From positions 62,001 through 126,000 of the forward strand of contig NZ_STGE01000074.1 of NCBI RefSeq assembly GCF_005222675.1: 64,000 bases of DNA. The letters are read 5' to 3'. The notes under the pieces are model-generated. The model was not told where the DNA came from. It made no database searches and saw nothing but the letters and a program-made list of their open reading frames with translations. This document shows positions 6,896 to 16,638 of this stretch, in pieces. The number at the start of each line of letters is the position of its first letter. Positions within the stretch are counted from its first letter, which is position 1. The stretch is from Mycolicibacterium sp. CR10 (GTDB lineage: Bacteria > Actinomycetota > Actinomycetes > Mycobacteriales > Mycobacteriaceae). Made by a program: the position numbers and the translations under genes.

Positions 6896-8601
6896 CAGCC
6901 ACCGACGCGGACGTCGACGCAGACGTCGTCATCGTGGGGGCCGGTCCGTCCGGCCTGACTCTGGCGAACATCCTTGGACTGCAGGGAGTTCGAACGCTCG
7001 TGGTGGAGGAGCGCGACAGTCTCATCGACTATCCTCGCGGCGTCGGCCTCGACGACGAGTCGCTGCGCACCTTTCAGTCGATCGGTCTGGTCGACCGTGT
7101 GCTGCCCCACACCGTGCCCAACCAGATCCTTCGCTTCTTCGACGCCAAGCGCGGCCTGCTCGCAGAGATGGCACCGCCGGACGCCCGATTCGGCTGGCCC
7201 AAGCGAAACGGCTTCGTCCAGCCGATGGTCGATGCCGAACTGTTCCGCGGCCTCGCGCGATTCGACCACGTCGAGGTCCGGTTCGGTCTTCGCATGCAGG
7301 GCTGCGTGGAGACCGACGACGCCGTCGCGGTCGCGTTCTCCGACGGACACGATCCGGTGCGGGCCCGCTACGTGGTGGGGTGCGACGGCGGCCGCAGCGC
7401 CACCCGCCGCCTCATGGGCGTGTCGTTCGACGGCACCACCTCATCGACGCGGTGGTTGGTCGTCGACGTCGCCAACGATCCACTGGGACATCCCAACAGC
7501 GAGGTCGGGGCGGATCCGTTACGTCCGTACGTGTCGATCTCCATCGCTCACGGCATTCGGCGTTTCGAGTTCCTGATCCATCCCGACGAAACCGACGAGC
7601 AGGCCGACGATCCGGCGTTCGTCCGAAGCATGCTCGCTCGCCTGGTTCCCTATCCCGAGCGTGTCGACATCATCCGGCACCGGGTCTACACGCACCATTC
7701 GCGCATCGCCGGTTCCTTCAGGAAAGGCCGACTGATGCTGGCCGGCGATGCCGCCCACCTGATGCCGGTGTGGCAGGGGCAGGGATACAACAGCGGCATC
7801 AGGGATTCCGCCAACCTCGGCTGGAAGCTGGCCGCCGTGGTCACGGGCCAGGCAGGAGACGCCCTGCTCGACACCTACGACGTCGAACGCCGAAAGCACG
7901 CGCGGGCGATGATCGATCTGTCCACGATGGTCGGCCGGGTCATCTCGCCGACCAATCGGCGGGTGGCCGCACTGCGGGACCGCGTCATTCACGCGGCCTC
8001 GATCGTGCCCTCTCTCAAGCGCTACGTCCTGGAGATGCGGTTCAAGCCGATGCCGCGCTACCAGGAGGGCGCCGTTCACCATGCACAGCCGCAGTCGGGC
8101 GGGAACTCACCGACCGGCACGCTGTTCATCCAGCCGCGCGTCGACACCCGCGACAGCCAGAACGTGCTGCTCGATGACGTGGTCGGCCCGGGCTTTGCCG
8201 TGCTGTGCTGGAGCAACAATCTGCGCGCGGTTCTCGGTGCGGAGGCGTTTGACCGCTGGAAGGCATTGGGGGCCAGGTTCATCGAGGCTCGACCGTCGAC
8301 CCAGTTGCCCTGGACCGGACATGACGACGCCGACGTGACGGTTATCGGCGACCGCACAGGCGCGCTGAAGTCCTGGTTCGACGTCTACACCGATTCGGTG
8401 CTGTTCCTGCGCCCCGACCGCTGCATCGCGGGAGCGTGCATCGCCCAACGCGCACCCGAGGTCTCGGACGCGCTGTTCGACGTTCTTCACCTCACCCAGG
8501 AAGGAGGCTCCGTTTCCCATGGCGCAAGCCGAGATAGCGCTGTGCTGCATGTCGCACAGTCCGCTGCTGAACCTTCCGGGACCGTCACAGGAGCTCCTTG
8601 A
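6892..8601 (+). CDS. mhpA: FAD-dependent 3-(3-hydroxyphenyl)propionate hydroxylase-like monooxygenase (MhpA-like)
   Basis: A 569-residue class A flavin monooxygenase. GAGPSG (16-21) binds the ADP part of FAD, and the GDAAH motif near residue 285 with the following MPVWQGQGYNSGIRD is typical of MhpA. It hydroxylates 3-(3-hydroxyphenyl)propionate or an analogue to the 2,3-dihydroxy compound using NADH and O2. It starts with an ATGA overlap. Its last 28 codons overlap the next gene by 83 bp in another frame, so the C-terminal tail may be an unconserved read-on extension. Confidence 0.85.
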   Translation: MTATDADVDADVVIVGAGPSGLTLANILGLQGVRTLVVEERDSLIDYPRGVGLDDESLRTFQSIGLVDRVLPHTVPNQILRFFDAKRGLLAEMAPPDARFGWPKRNGFVQPMVDAELFRGLARFDHVEVRFGLRMQGCVETDDAVAVAFSDGHDPVRARYVVGCDGGRSATRRLMGVSFDGTTSSTRWLVVDVANDPLGHPNSEVGADPLRPYVSISIAHGIRRFEFLIHPDETDEQADDPAFVRSMLARLVPYPERVDIIRHRVYTHHSRIAGSFRKGRLMLAGDAAHLMPVWQGQGYNSGIRDSANLGWKLAAVVTGQAGDALLDTYDVERRKHARAMIDLSTMVGRVISPTNRRVAALRDRVIHAASIVPSLKRYVLEMRFKPMPRYQEGAVHHAQPQSGGNSPTGTLFIQPRVDTRDSQNVLLDDVVGPGFAVLCWSNNLRAVLGAEAFDRWKALGARFIEARPSTQLPWTGHDDADVTVIGDRTGALKSWFDVYTDSVLFLRPDRCIAGACIAQRAPEVSDALFDVLHLTQEGGSVSHGASRDSAVLHVAQSAAEPSGTVTGAP

Positions 8602-9469
8602 CGACATCGAGTCGGCCCTCGCGGCCGCTCGCGACTTCGTCAGCGCCTTCGATCCCGAGCTCGTCGTCACGTTCTCGCCCGACCACTACAACGGGTTCTT
8701 CTACCGGGCGATGCCGCCGTTCTGCATCGGCACCGCGGCCGCGGGCGTCGGCGACTACGGCACCTATGAGGGTCCGCTCGACGTACCCGCGGAACTCGCC
8801 ACCGACTGTGCCCGAGCAGTTCTCGACGCCGACGTCGACGTCGCGATCTCCGCGGCGATGGACGTCGACCACGGCACCGTGCAGCCGCTCCAGAAGCTTT
8901 TCGGGGAGGCCACAGCCAAGCCGGTGATCCCGGTGTTCGTCAACTGCGTCGCGACTCCGCTGGGGCCGATGCGCCGGGTGCGCGCGCTCGGCGCCGCCGT
9001 CGGGGCACATCTGGCAACCCTCGGCAAACGCGTACTGGTCGTCGGATCAGGAGGCCTGTCGCATGATCCTCCGGTGCCCACCCTCGCCACCGCCCCGCCG
9101 GCCGCGCTGAAGCGGATCGTTCACGGCGTGCCGATGACGACCGAGCAGCGGCAGGCCCGCCAGGCCGCGGTCATGGAAGCCGCTCGGGAGTTCGCGACCG
9201 GACACAGCCCGCTCGCCCCGCTCAACCCCCACTGGGACCACGCGTTCCTGGATCTGCTCGACACCAATCGGCTCGCCGAGGTCGACGGCTGGGACAACGG
9301 CCGAATCGCCGCGCAGGCAGGCAACTCCGCGCACGAAGTGCGGACGTGGGTGGCCGCCTTCTCGGCCCTGGCGACCCAGGGAGGCTACGAAACCGGCAAT
9401 CGCTTCTACCGCGCGGCACCGGATCTGATCGCAGGCTTCGCCATCAGGACGGCGGTGAGCACGAGATGA
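8519..9469 (+). CDS. mhpB: 2,3-dihydroxyphenylpropionate 1,2-dioxygenase-like extradiol enzyme (MhpB-like)
   Basis: A 316-residue class III extradiol dioxygenase. His118 in DVDHGT and His182 in GGLSHDPP correspond to the two catalytic histidines of E. coli MhpB, and the MSHSP motif near the N-terminus is conserved. It performs Fe(II)-dependent meta-cleavage of the catechol made by MhpA. AAGGAGG lies just before the ATG at 8519, inside the mhpA frame, which fixes the start. The stop overlaps the next gene (ATGA). Confidence 0.9.
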   Translation: MAQAEIALCCMSHSPLLNLPGPSQELLDDIESALAAARDFVSAFDPELVVTFSPDHYNGFFYRAMPPFCIGTAAAGVGDYGTYEGPLDVPAELATDCARAVLDADVDVAISAAMDVDHGTVQPLQKLFGEATAKPVIPVFVNCVATPLGPMRRVRALGAAVGAHLATLGKRVLVVGSGGLSHDPPVPTLATAPPAALKRIVHGVPMTTEQRQARQAAVMEAAREFATGHSPLAPLNPHWDHAFLDLLDTNRLAEVDGWDNGRIAAQAGNSAHEVRTWVAAFSALATQGGYETGNRFYRAAPDLIAGFAIRTAVSTR

Positions 9470-11226
9470 GTCCAGTCACAGAACAGCCTTTCGACCACGT
9501 CACCGACGTCCTGGTGATCGGATCCGGGGGCGGGGGGATGACCGCCGCCCTCGCGGCCGACGCGGCCGGCCTGGACACGCTGGTGGTGGAGAAGTCGCCC
9601 CGGTTCGGAGGGTCCACCGCGCTGTCCGGTGGCGGGATCTGGGTGCCCGGTGCGCCGTCGCAACGCAGACAGGGCCACGTGCCCGACCCCGACGAGGTGT
9701 TCACCTACCTCAAGGAGATCACCGGCGGCGTGGTCAGCGACGCGCGGCTGCGGAAGTACGTCGAGGCTGCACCCGAGATGATGGAGTTCCTCGAAAACCT
9801 CAGCCCCTGGCTGGAATTCGTCTGGAAGCCCGGCTACGCCGACTACTACCCCGAGGCGCCCGGCGGCTCGGCGCTGGGGAGCACGATCAATGTTGAGGCC
9901 ATCGACCTGCGCACGCTCGGCGACGAGGAGCAGAACCTGCTCGCCCCGCTCGCACTGGCCCCCAAGGGAATCTGGTTCGCACCCAAAGACTTGCGGCTGT
10001 TCTATCAGGTCAGGCAGTCGTGGCGCGGCAAAGCTGTCCTGGTGAAACTGATCTGGCGGATGTTCCGGGCGCGCGTCTTCGGCGACAGGATGGCGGCGAT
10101 CGGTCAGTCCCTGGCCGCCCGGCTGCGCCTGGCGTTGAAGCAGCAGAACGTTCCGCTGTGGCTGAGCGCGCCGATGACCGAGCTGATCACCGACGTCGAC
10201 GGAGCGGTGATCGGTGCGGTGATCGAGAAGGACGGCCACGCCCAGCGGGTTCAGGCCCGGCGCGGTGTGGTGCTGGCCAGCGGCGGCTTCGATCACGACA
10301 TGCAGTGGCGCCGCGAGCACCTTCCCGAACTCGAGCACGACTGGAGCTTCGGTAATCCCGCGGCGATGGGCGACGGCATCCGGGCGGGGGAAAAGGTGGG
10401 CGGTGCGACGGAGCTACTCGATGAAGCCTGGTGGTTCCCGGCGATGTGCTGGCCGGACGGTCGGCTCCAGTTCATGCTCAACGAACGAATGATGCCGTCG
10501 CAGTTCGTCGTCAACGGCGACGGCAAGCGGTTCATCAACGAGGCCGCGCCCTACATGGACTTCGCCCACGCGATGATCGACGGGCAGCGCTCGGGCGTCA
10601 CCCATATCCCGTGCTGGCTCGTGACCGACATCCGGTCGTTCCACCGCTACGTCGTCGGCGGGCACCTGCCCATCCCGAAGGTTCCCTTCGCGCCGGTCCC
10701 GACGGGACGCACGGTGCCGCAGGCCTGGCTGGATTCCGGCATCGTCAAGCAGGGCGCCAGCTGGGAGGAACTGGCCCAGCAGATCGGTGTGCCAGGCAAC
10801 CAGTTGCGCGAAACCGCAGAACGATTCAACGACCTGGCGCGCACGGGCCACGACGATGATTTCCACCGCGGTGACAGCGCTTACGACAACTATTACGGCG
10901 ATCCCACGTTGCCCAACCCGAACCTGCATCCGCTCGGCAGACCGCCGTATTACGCCTTCCAGATCATCCTCGGCGACCTCGGTACCTCGGGCGGGCTGCG
11001 CACCGATGAGCACGCCCGGGTGCTGCGCGGCGACGACAGCGTCGTCGGCGGTCTCTATGCCGTCGGCAACGTGTCGGCCGCGGTGATGGGCCGCAGCTAC
11101 GCGGGTGCGGGCGCCACCATAGGACCGGCGATGGCTTTTGGCTACGTGGCCGCCCGGCATATCGCCGACACGACATCTACCGGTCTTCCGACGAACTCAA
11201 CTCTGCCCGGATCCTCCAGGAGGTAA
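9466..11226 (+). CDS. FAD-binding_2 family dehydrogenase, KstD-like
   Basis: A 586-residue flavoprotein with GSGGGG at 19-24, then EKSPRFGGSTALSGGGIW. The C-terminal GGLYAVGN and SYAGAGATIGPAMAFGY segments are characteristic of 3-ketosteroid delta-1-dehydrogenase and relatives. It is translationally coupled to mhpB. Such enzymes desaturate a ring next to a ketone, so a cyclic ketone intermediate before aromatisation or ring opening is conceivable. The true substrate is unknown. It is a distant paralogue of the protein at 3539-5146. Confidence 0.85.
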   Translation: MSPVTEQPFDHVTDVLVIGSGGGGMTAALAADAAGLDTLVVEKSPRFGGSTALSGGGIWVPGAPSQRRQGHVPDPDEVFTYLKEITGGVVSDARLRKYVEAAPEMMEFLENLSPWLEFVWKPGYADYYPEAPGGSALGSTINVEAIDLRTLGDEEQNLLAPLALAPKGIWFAPKDLRLFYQVRQSWRGKAVLVKLIWRMFRARVFGDRMAAIGQSLAARLRLALKQQNVPLWLSAPMTELITDVDGAVIGAVIEKDGHAQRVQARRGVVLASGGFDHDMQWRREHLPELEHDWSFGNPAAMGDGIRAGEKVGGATELLDEAWWFPAMCWPDGRLQFMLNERMMPSQFVVNGDGKRFINEAAPYMDFAHAMIDGQRSGVTHIPCWLVTDIRSFHRYVVGGHLPIPKVPFAPVPTGRTVPQAWLDSGIVKQGASWEELAQQIGVPGNQLRETAERFNDLARTGHDDDFHRGDSAYDNYYGDPTLPNPNLHPLGRPPYYAFQIILGDLGTSGGLRTDEHARVLRGDDSVVGGLYAVGNVSAAVMGRSYAGAGATIGPAMAFGYVAARHIADTTSTGLPTNSTLPGSSRR

Positions 11227-11232
11227 CTGCAT

Positions 11233-12552
11233 ATGAAGATTTCGCTGTTCTACGAGTTCCCGCTGCCCCGACCCTGGTCGGAGGACGACGAACACCTGTT
11301 GTTCCAGCACGGTCTGGACGAGGTGGAGGCCGCCGACAAGGCCGGCTTTTCCACGGTGTGGCTCACCGAGCACCACTTCCTCGAGGAGTACTGCCACTCG
11401 ACCGCACCGGAGATGTTCCTGGCCGCAGCCAGCCAGCGCACCAGGGACATCAGGCTCGGCTTCGGTGTGATGCACCTGCCCCCGCCGATCAACCATCCTG
11501 CGCGCATCGCCGAGCGGGTGGCAACGCTGGACCACCTGTCCAACGGCCGGGTGGAGTTCGGCACCGGTGAGGGCTCGTCGGTCGCCGAACTCGGCGGTTT
11601 CAACATCGACCCCGCCGACAAGCGTGCCCAGTGGGAGGAGGCCCTGGAGGTCTCCATCCGGTGCATGACCGAGGCGCCGTTCACCGGGTTCAAGGGCGAG
11701 CACATCGAAATGCCCGCCCGCAACGTGATTCCCAAGCCGCTGCAGAGCCCGCACCCGCCGGTCTGGGTGGCGTGCACCAGGCCGTCGTCGGTGCAGATGG
11801 CCGCCCAGAAGGCCATCGGCGCCCTGAGTTTCGCCTACACGGGACCGGAGGCCCTGAAGGACCGGGTGGACGGCTACTACACGGAGTTCGAGGAGAAGGG
11901 CACGCCGATCACCCCGGCGATCAATCCCAACATCCTCGCGATCGGCGGCGACCTGTCGATGATGGTGGCGAAGTCCGACGAAGAGGCGCTCAAGCGGCTC
12001 GGCATCGGCGGCGGATTCTTCTCGTTCGGGATCATGCACTACTACCTGACCGGTATGCACACCCCCGGCCGCACCGGGGTGTGGGAGCTCTACGAGCAGG
12101 CGGTCAAGGAGGATCCGACGCTGGCCTACGGTCCGGGGCGGGGGGCGATCGGGTCGCCCGACACGGTCCGGGAGTTCCTGCGCGGCTACGAGGCCAGCGG
12201 CGTCGACGAGATCATTCTGCTGCTCAACCCGCGCAGCCACGAGGGCACGATGGAATCCATCGAGATCATGGGCAAGGAGATCCTGCCCGAGTTCATCGAA
12301 CGCGACGCGGCGGCGGTCAAGGACAAGGCCACACGACTCGAGCCGGTGTTCGAGAAGGTCGAGGCCCGCCGGGAGTCCTGGGACGCACCGCTGTTCGACG
12401 AGACCTACGCCTTCGGCGGGCTGCCCACCGGCCGCGGCGGCAAGTTCACCGCCGGTGAGATCCCCGAGGCGATGGCCGAGATCAACGAGGGCCGCGTCAA
12501 GGCCGCGCAGGCGGAGAAGGACGCCAAGGCGGCAAAGGAAGCCGCGAGCTGA
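11233..12552 (+). CDS. LLM-class flavin-dependent oxidoreductase (luciferase-like monooxygenase)
   Basis: A 439-residue luciferase-like TIM barrel. LTEHHFLEEY and the RVEFGTGEGSS phosphate-binding region are typical of the bacterial luciferase superfamily. CAGGAGG precedes the ATG. The C-terminal 30 residues are Ala/Lys/Glu-rich and look like a charged helix. FMN-using members need a separate reductase, and a flavodoxin-fold FMN reductase lies about 2 kb downstream (14400-14990), so a two-component monooxygenase such as a Baeyer-Villiger type is plausible. F420 use cannot be excluded. Confidence 0.85.
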   Translation: MKISLFYEFPLPRPWSEDDEHLLFQHGLDEVEAADKAGFSTVWLTEHHFLEEYCHSTAPEMFLAAASQRTRDIRLGFGVMHLPPPINHPARIAERVATLDHLSNGRVEFGTGEGSSVAELGGFNIDPADKRAQWEEALEVSIRCMTEAPFTGFKGEHIEMPARNVIPKPLQSPHPPVWVACTRPSSVQMAAQKAIGALSFAYTGPEALKDRVDGYYTEFEEKGTPITPAINPNILAIGGDLSMMVAKSDEEALKRLGIGGGFFSFGIMHYYLTGMHTPGRTGVWELYEQAVKEDPTLAYGPGRGAIGSPDTVREFLRGYEASGVDEIILLLNPRSHEGTMESIEIMGKEILPEFIERDAAAVKDKATRLEPVFEKVEARRESWDAPLFDETYAFGGLPTGRGGKFTAGEIPEAMAEINEGRVKAAQAEKDAKAAKEAAS

Positions 12553-12554
12553 GC

Positions 12555-13391
12555 GTGACCACACTCGACGAGCTGGTGCGCTACGACGGCAAACACGTCG
12601 TCGTCACCGGCTGCGCATCGGGTATCGGGGCAGAGGTGGCGCGCCAGCTCGGCGACCTCGGCGCCCGGGTGACCGGGCTGGACCTGCACACCCCCGACCC
12701 GGCCGCTGCCCCAAACGATTTCATCGCGATCGACCTCGCCGATCCCGGCTCCGTCGACTCGGCGGCGGCGGCCGTCGACGGCGAAATCGACGGGCTGTTC
12801 AATGTCGCGGGGGTGTCCTCGGGCATCGGTGACCCGATGCTGGTCGTACGGATCAACTTCCTGGGCACCCGGCAGTTCACCGAGTCGCTGACCGACCGCA
12901 TGTCGTCGGGCGCGGCGATCACCAACGTGTCGTCGCTGGCGGCCTCGAACTACCGCGAGAATGCCGGCACCACGGTGGGTCTGCTCGACACCGCGTCGGT
13001 CGCGGAGGGTCTCCAGTGGTGCGCGGAACACCCGGACGCGCTCGCCGACGGCGGCTACCGCCTGTCCAAAGAGGCGATCATTCTCTACGGGATGCGCCGC
13101 GCCGCCGACCTGGGCGCCCGAGGTATCAGGATCAACTGCACCGCACCGGGAGTCACCGAGACACCGATTCTCGATCAGCTGCGGACAGCCTATGGGCAGC
13201 AGTACCTGGACTCGTTCACCGCGCCGCTGGGTCGGGTCTCGGATGCGCAGGAACAGGCCGCGGCAGTGTTGTTCCTGGGTAGCCGGGCGGCCAGCTACAT
13301 CACCGGGCAGGTGCTCTGGGCCGACGGTGGGATCCTCGCCGAGAGGTTCGCCACGCAGATCAGTAACGCTCAATTGGCACAGGGGAGTTGA
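12555..13391 (+). CDS. SDR-family oxidoreductase (coniferyl-alcohol dehydrogenase-like)
   Basis: A 278-residue Rossmann protein. TGCASGIG near residues 18-25 binds NAD(P), NVAGVSSG follows beta-4, and YRLSKEA carries the catalytic Tyr and Lys. An insertion of about 30 residues before the Tyr resembles the 3-alpha-HSD/coniferyl-alcohol dehydrogenase group. GTG start, 2 bp after the flavin monooxygenase gene. It probably oxidises an alcohol or reduces a ketone in the same pathway. Confidence 0.8.
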   Translation: MTTLDELVRYDGKHVVVTGCASGIGAEVARQLGDLGARVTGLDLHTPDPAAAPNDFIAIDLADPGSVDSAAAAVDGEIDGLFNVAGVSSGIGDPMLVVRINFLGTRQFTESLTDRMSSGAAITNVSSLAASNYRENAGTTVGLLDTASVAEGLQWCAEHPDALADGGYRLSKEAIILYGMRRAADLGARGIRINCTAPGVTETPILDQLRTAYGQQYLDSFTAPLGRVSDAQEQAAAVLFLGSRAASYITGQVLWADGGILAERFATQISNAQLAQGS

Positions 13392-13393
13392 GT

Positions 13394-14392
13394 ATGGCCG
13401 GTACCATGAAGGACTTCCGTCAGCTTGCGGACGAGGTGCGTAACTGGGGGCGATGGGGCGACGACGACGAGATCGGCACCCTGAACTTCATCACCCCCGA
13501 CAAGGTCGCCGAGGCCGCAGCGACGGTGAAGAAGGGCGCGGTCATCTCACTCGGCGGCGATTTCGGCTCGGGCGGACCTCAGGGCGCATTCAAGTTCCGG
13601 CAGAACCCGACTCACGTGATGACCGTCGACGGCGGTGACGCATCGACGCTCGTCCAGTACGGCCCGGACTGGCTGCGCAACGCGGTCGCCTCCGACGTCG
13701 CGGCGTTCTTCGCCGACAACCCGTTCCGTTTCAACGATGACATGATCGTGATGCCGCTGCAGGCCGCGACGCAGTGGGATGCGTTGTCCCACGTGTATTA
13801 CGAGGACAAGCTCTACAACGGTTTTCCGGCGGACTCGGTGACCAGCTTCGGGGCGTTCCATCTCGGAATCGAGAAGGTCGACGCCAAGGGCATCACCTCC
13901 CGCGGAGTGCTGCTCGACGTGGTGGCACACCGTGGTGTCGACATGTTCTGCGAGCCCGGAAAGCCGATCACGCCTGCCGAACTCGACGAGGTCGCCGAGA
14001 AGCAGGGTGTGGAAATCCGCTCCGGGGACATCGTGGTCGTGCACACCGGATGGTGGACGCGCTTCCTATCCACCGGCGACGGTGCCGAGCCCGGCTCCGG
14101 GCTGGACTGGACGTGTGCCGCGTGGCTGCACGAGCACGAGGTGGCGGCTGTCGCGGCCGACAACCTGATGGTCGAGGACCCGGACCCGGCTCAGGGAGTC
14201 GAGGGCACCTTTCTGCCGATGCACATGCTGTGCCTGCGCGACATGGGCCTGATGTTCGGCGAATACTGGGACCTCGGCCCGCTGTCCGCCGACTGTGCCG
14301 CCGACGGCGTCTACGAATTCCAGCTCGTCGCATCACCGTTGAAGGTTGTCGGTGCGGTCGGAGCCCCTGTCAGTCCGATTGCGATCAAGTGA
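13394..14392 (+). CDS. Cyclase-family hydrolase (kynurenine formamidase-like fold)
   Basis: A 332-residue member of the cyclase/kynurenine-formamidase superfamily. TQWDALSHVYY occupies the place of the HxGTHxDxxxH metal motif, and a second cluster (GDIVVVHTGWW) is typical. AGGGGAG lies 7 bp before the ATG. Members hydrolyse ring amides, lactones or carbonyl compounds with Zn or Mn. The substrate is unknown. Between redox genes of the cluster it could open a lactone made by the flavin monooxygenase; this is speculative. Confidence 0.8.
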   Translation: MAGTMKDFRQLADEVRNWGRWGDDDEIGTLNFITPDKVAEAAATVKKGAVISLGGDFGSGGPQGAFKFRQNPTHVMTVDGGDASTLVQYGPDWLRNAVASDVAAFFADNPFRFNDDMIVMPLQAATQWDALSHVYYEDKLYNGFPADSVTSFGAFHLGIEKVDAKGITSRGVLLDVVAHRGVDMFCEPGKPITPAELDEVAEKQGVEIRSGDIVVVHTGWWTRFLSTGDGAEPGSGLDWTCAAWLHEHEVAAVAADNLMVEDPDPAQGVEGTFLPMHMLCLRDMGLMFGEYWDLGPLSADCAADGVYEFQLVASPLKVVGAVGAPVSPIAIK

Positions 14393-14399
14393 GTGTGAC

Positions 14400-14990
14400 G
14401 TGACCAGTACCCAAACACCGTTCATCGTCGGGCTCGGGGGCACGCTGCGCGCCAACTCGTCGACCGAGCGCGCACTGCGTTACTGCCTGGCCTCGGTCGA
14501 GAAGCAGGGTGGGCGCACCCGACTGTTCAGCGCCGAGGACCTCGACCTACCGATGTATGCGCCCCACGAGCTGGAGCGCACGCCACGCGCACTCGAGCCG
14601 GTCACGGCGTTGCGCGACGCCGACGCCGTCGTCGTCGGCTCACCGGGTTACCACGGCGCGGTGTCCGGTCTGGTCAAGAACGCGCTCGACTACATCGAGG
14701 ACCTCCGCGAGGACCCCCGCGTCTACCTCGACAACACGCCCTGGGGCTGCATCAGTTGCGCCTACGGCTGGCAGGCGGCCGTCGGAACCCTGACCCAGCT
14801 GCGCGGCATCGGACACGCACTGCGGGCGTGGCCGACACCGCTGGGCGTGGCGATCAACTCCGCCGAACCGGTCTGGGAGACGTCGGGCGATCTGGCCGAC
14901 ACCGAGCAGGGCAGGGTGGTGGCGAACCAGCTGGAACTACTGGCGACCCAGGTTCTGGCGTTCGCACAGGCGACGAGGGTGTCCGTGTGA
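14400..14990 (+). CDS. NADPH-dependent FMN reductase, flavodoxin fold
   Basis: A 196-residue protein starting at a GTG 7 bp after the previous stop. GTLRANSSTERAL is the phosphate-binding loop of the NADPH-dependent FMN reductase family, and GSPGYHGAVSGLVKNALDYIE is its second flavin-contacting segment. It probably supplies FMNH2 to the LLM monooxygenase at 11233-12552. It is coupled to the following hydrolase by a GTGA overlap. Confidence 0.85.
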   Translation: MTSTQTPFIVGLGGTLRANSSTERALRYCLASVEKQGGRTRLFSAEDLDLPMYAPHELERTPRALEPVTALRDADAVVVGSPGYHGAVSGLVKNALDYIEDLREDPRVYLDNTPWGCISCAYGWQAAVGTLTQLRGIGHALRAWPTPLGVAINSAEPVWETSGDLADTEQGRVVANQLELLATQVLAFAQATRVSV

Positions 14991-15811
14991 TCGATCAGCA
15001 CAGCGTGCTGGTCGACGGTCTCCGTACCAGTTATCTGGAAGCGGGACAGGGCGATCCGGTCGTGCTACTGCACGGCGGTGAGTTCGGCGCCAGCGCCCGG
15101 ATCGGGTGGGAGAACACCATCGGGGCGCTTGCCGCCGGGCATCGCGTGCTGGCGCCGGACATGCTCGGGTTCGGTGACTCCGCCAAAGTCGTCGATTTCA
15201 CCGACGGCCGCGGCATGCGGATCCGCCACATCGCCCGCTTCTGCGACGTGGTGGGTGTCGCGTCCGCCCACTTCGTCGGGAATTCCATGGGCGCGATCAA
15301 CCTGCTCGTGGACACCACGTCCGACGCGCCGATGCTGCCGGTCCGCAGCCTGGTGACCATCTGTGGTGGCGGAGACATCCAGCGCAACGACCACGTCAGT
15401 GCGCTCTACGACTACGACGCCACGCTCGACGGGATGCGGCGGATCGTCGAGGCGCTGTTCTACGACCCGTCGTACCCGCGGGACGACGAGTACGTAGGCC
15501 GCCGGTACGAATCCAGCATTGCGCCAGGAGCGTGGGAGTCGTTGGCGGCAGCCCGGTTCCGCCGTCCCGGCCTGGAGGCGCCGGGCGCGCCGAGCAGCGC
15601 GCGCGCCTACGACCGAATTCACGTCCCCACCCTCGTGGTGGAGGGTCGGGGCGACAAACTCCTGCCGACTGGATGGTCGGCCGAGATCGCCGCGCAGATA
15701 CCGCACGGCCGTTCGGCGGTGGTCGATGAGGCCGGCCACTGCCCGCAGATCGAGCAGCCCCAGGTGGTCAACGCGTTGTTGCTCAACTTCTTCGAAGGGA
15801 TCTCGGCATGA
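14987..15811 (+). CDS. Alpha/beta hydrolase, meta-cleavage-hydrolase type
   Basis: A 274-residue hydrolase with a GTG start overlapping the FMN reductase stop. LLHGGEFGA gives the oxyanion hole, GNSMGA carries the nucleophile Ser, VEGRGDKLLP the acid region and DEAGHCP the His. GNSMG resembles BphD/HsaD/MhpC enzymes more than the first hydrolase at 6029-6895 does. Two such hydrolases in one cluster suggest two ring-fission or lactone steps. Confidence 0.85.
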   Translation: MIDQHSVLVDGLRTSYLEAGQGDPVVLLHGGEFGASARIGWENTIGALAAGHRVLAPDMLGFGDSAKVVDFTDGRGMRIRHIARFCDVVGVASAHFVGNSMGAINLLVDTTSDAPMLPVRSLVTICGGGDIQRNDHVSALYDYDATLDGMRRIVEALFYDPSYPRDDEYVGRRYESSIAPGAWESLAAARFRRPGLEAPGAPSSARAYDRIHVPTLVVEGRGDKLLPTGWSAEIAAQIPHGRSAVVDEAGHCPQIEQPQVVNALLLNFFEGISA

Positions 15812-16626
15812 CCGAACTGGCAGGCAAGGTCGCGATCGTCACCGGCGGCGCGTCGGGTCTCGGCGAAGGCCTGGTCCGGCGTTTCGCCGCCGAGGGCGCC
15901 CAAGTCGTGTTCTGCGATGTCGACACCGACGGCGGTGCGGCGTTGGCGGCTGACATCGGCACCGACGCCGTATTCGTCGACGCCGATGTGTCCGACATCG
16001 AGCAGGTCGGCCGGCTGGTCACGACGACCGTCGAGCGCTTCGGCGGCCTACACGTCATGGTGAACAACGCCGGGGTGTCGGGCACGATGCACCGCCGCTT
16101 CCTCGACGACGACCTCGCCGATTTTCACAAGGTCATGTCGATCAATCTGCTCGCGGTGATGGCCGGCACCCGCGATGCCGCCCGTCACATGGCAGAGCAC
16201 GGCGGCGGCTCGATCATCAACCTCACCTCGATCGGCGGCATCCAGGCTGGCGGCGGGGTGATGACCTACCGGGCGTCGAAGGCGGCGGTTGTTCAGTTCA
16301 CCAAGTGCACGGCAATCGAGTTGGCGCACTACGAAATTCGCGTCAATGCGATTGCGCCGGGCAACATTCGCACATCGATCGTCCGCAAGTCGGCGGCGGG
16401 GGAGGATCGCGAGAAGCTCGAGGAGTTCGAGGCGAAGATCCGCCAACAGATGCGCGACGACCGGCCACTGAAGCGCGAGGGCACCGTCGACGACGTCGCC
16501 GAGGCGGCGTTGTACTTCGCCACCGACCGCTCCCGATACGTCACCGGGACGGTGCTGCCGGTGGATGGCGGGACGGTCGCGGGCAAGGTCATCGTGCGCA
16601 AGCCCTCGGGCGGCGCCAGCCCGTGA
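15808..16626 (+). CDS. SDR-family oxidoreductase
   Basis: A 272-residue classical SDR. TGGASGLGEG at 12-21, NNAGVSG, YRASKAAV with the catalytic Tyr/Lys, and a C-terminal YVTGTVLPVDGG are all present. The start overlaps the previous stop (ATGA). It probably oxidises a secondary alcohol with NAD(P). It is the last gene of a tightly coupled run before a TetR gene. Confidence 0.88.
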   Translation: MTELAGKVAIVTGGASGLGEGLVRRFAAEGAQVVFCDVDTDGGAALAADIGTDAVFVDADVSDIEQVGRLVTTTVERFGGLHVMVNNAGVSGTMHRRFLDDDLADFHKVMSINLLAVMAGTRDAARHMAEHGGGSIINLTSIGGIQAGGGVMTYRASKAAVVQFTKCTAIELAHYEIRVNAIAPGNIRTSIVRKSAAGEDREKLEEFEAKIRQQMRDDRPLKREGTVDDVAEAALYFATDRSRYVTGTVLPVDGGTVAGKVIVRKPSGGASP

Positions 16627-16638
16627 AAGCGTTAAATC

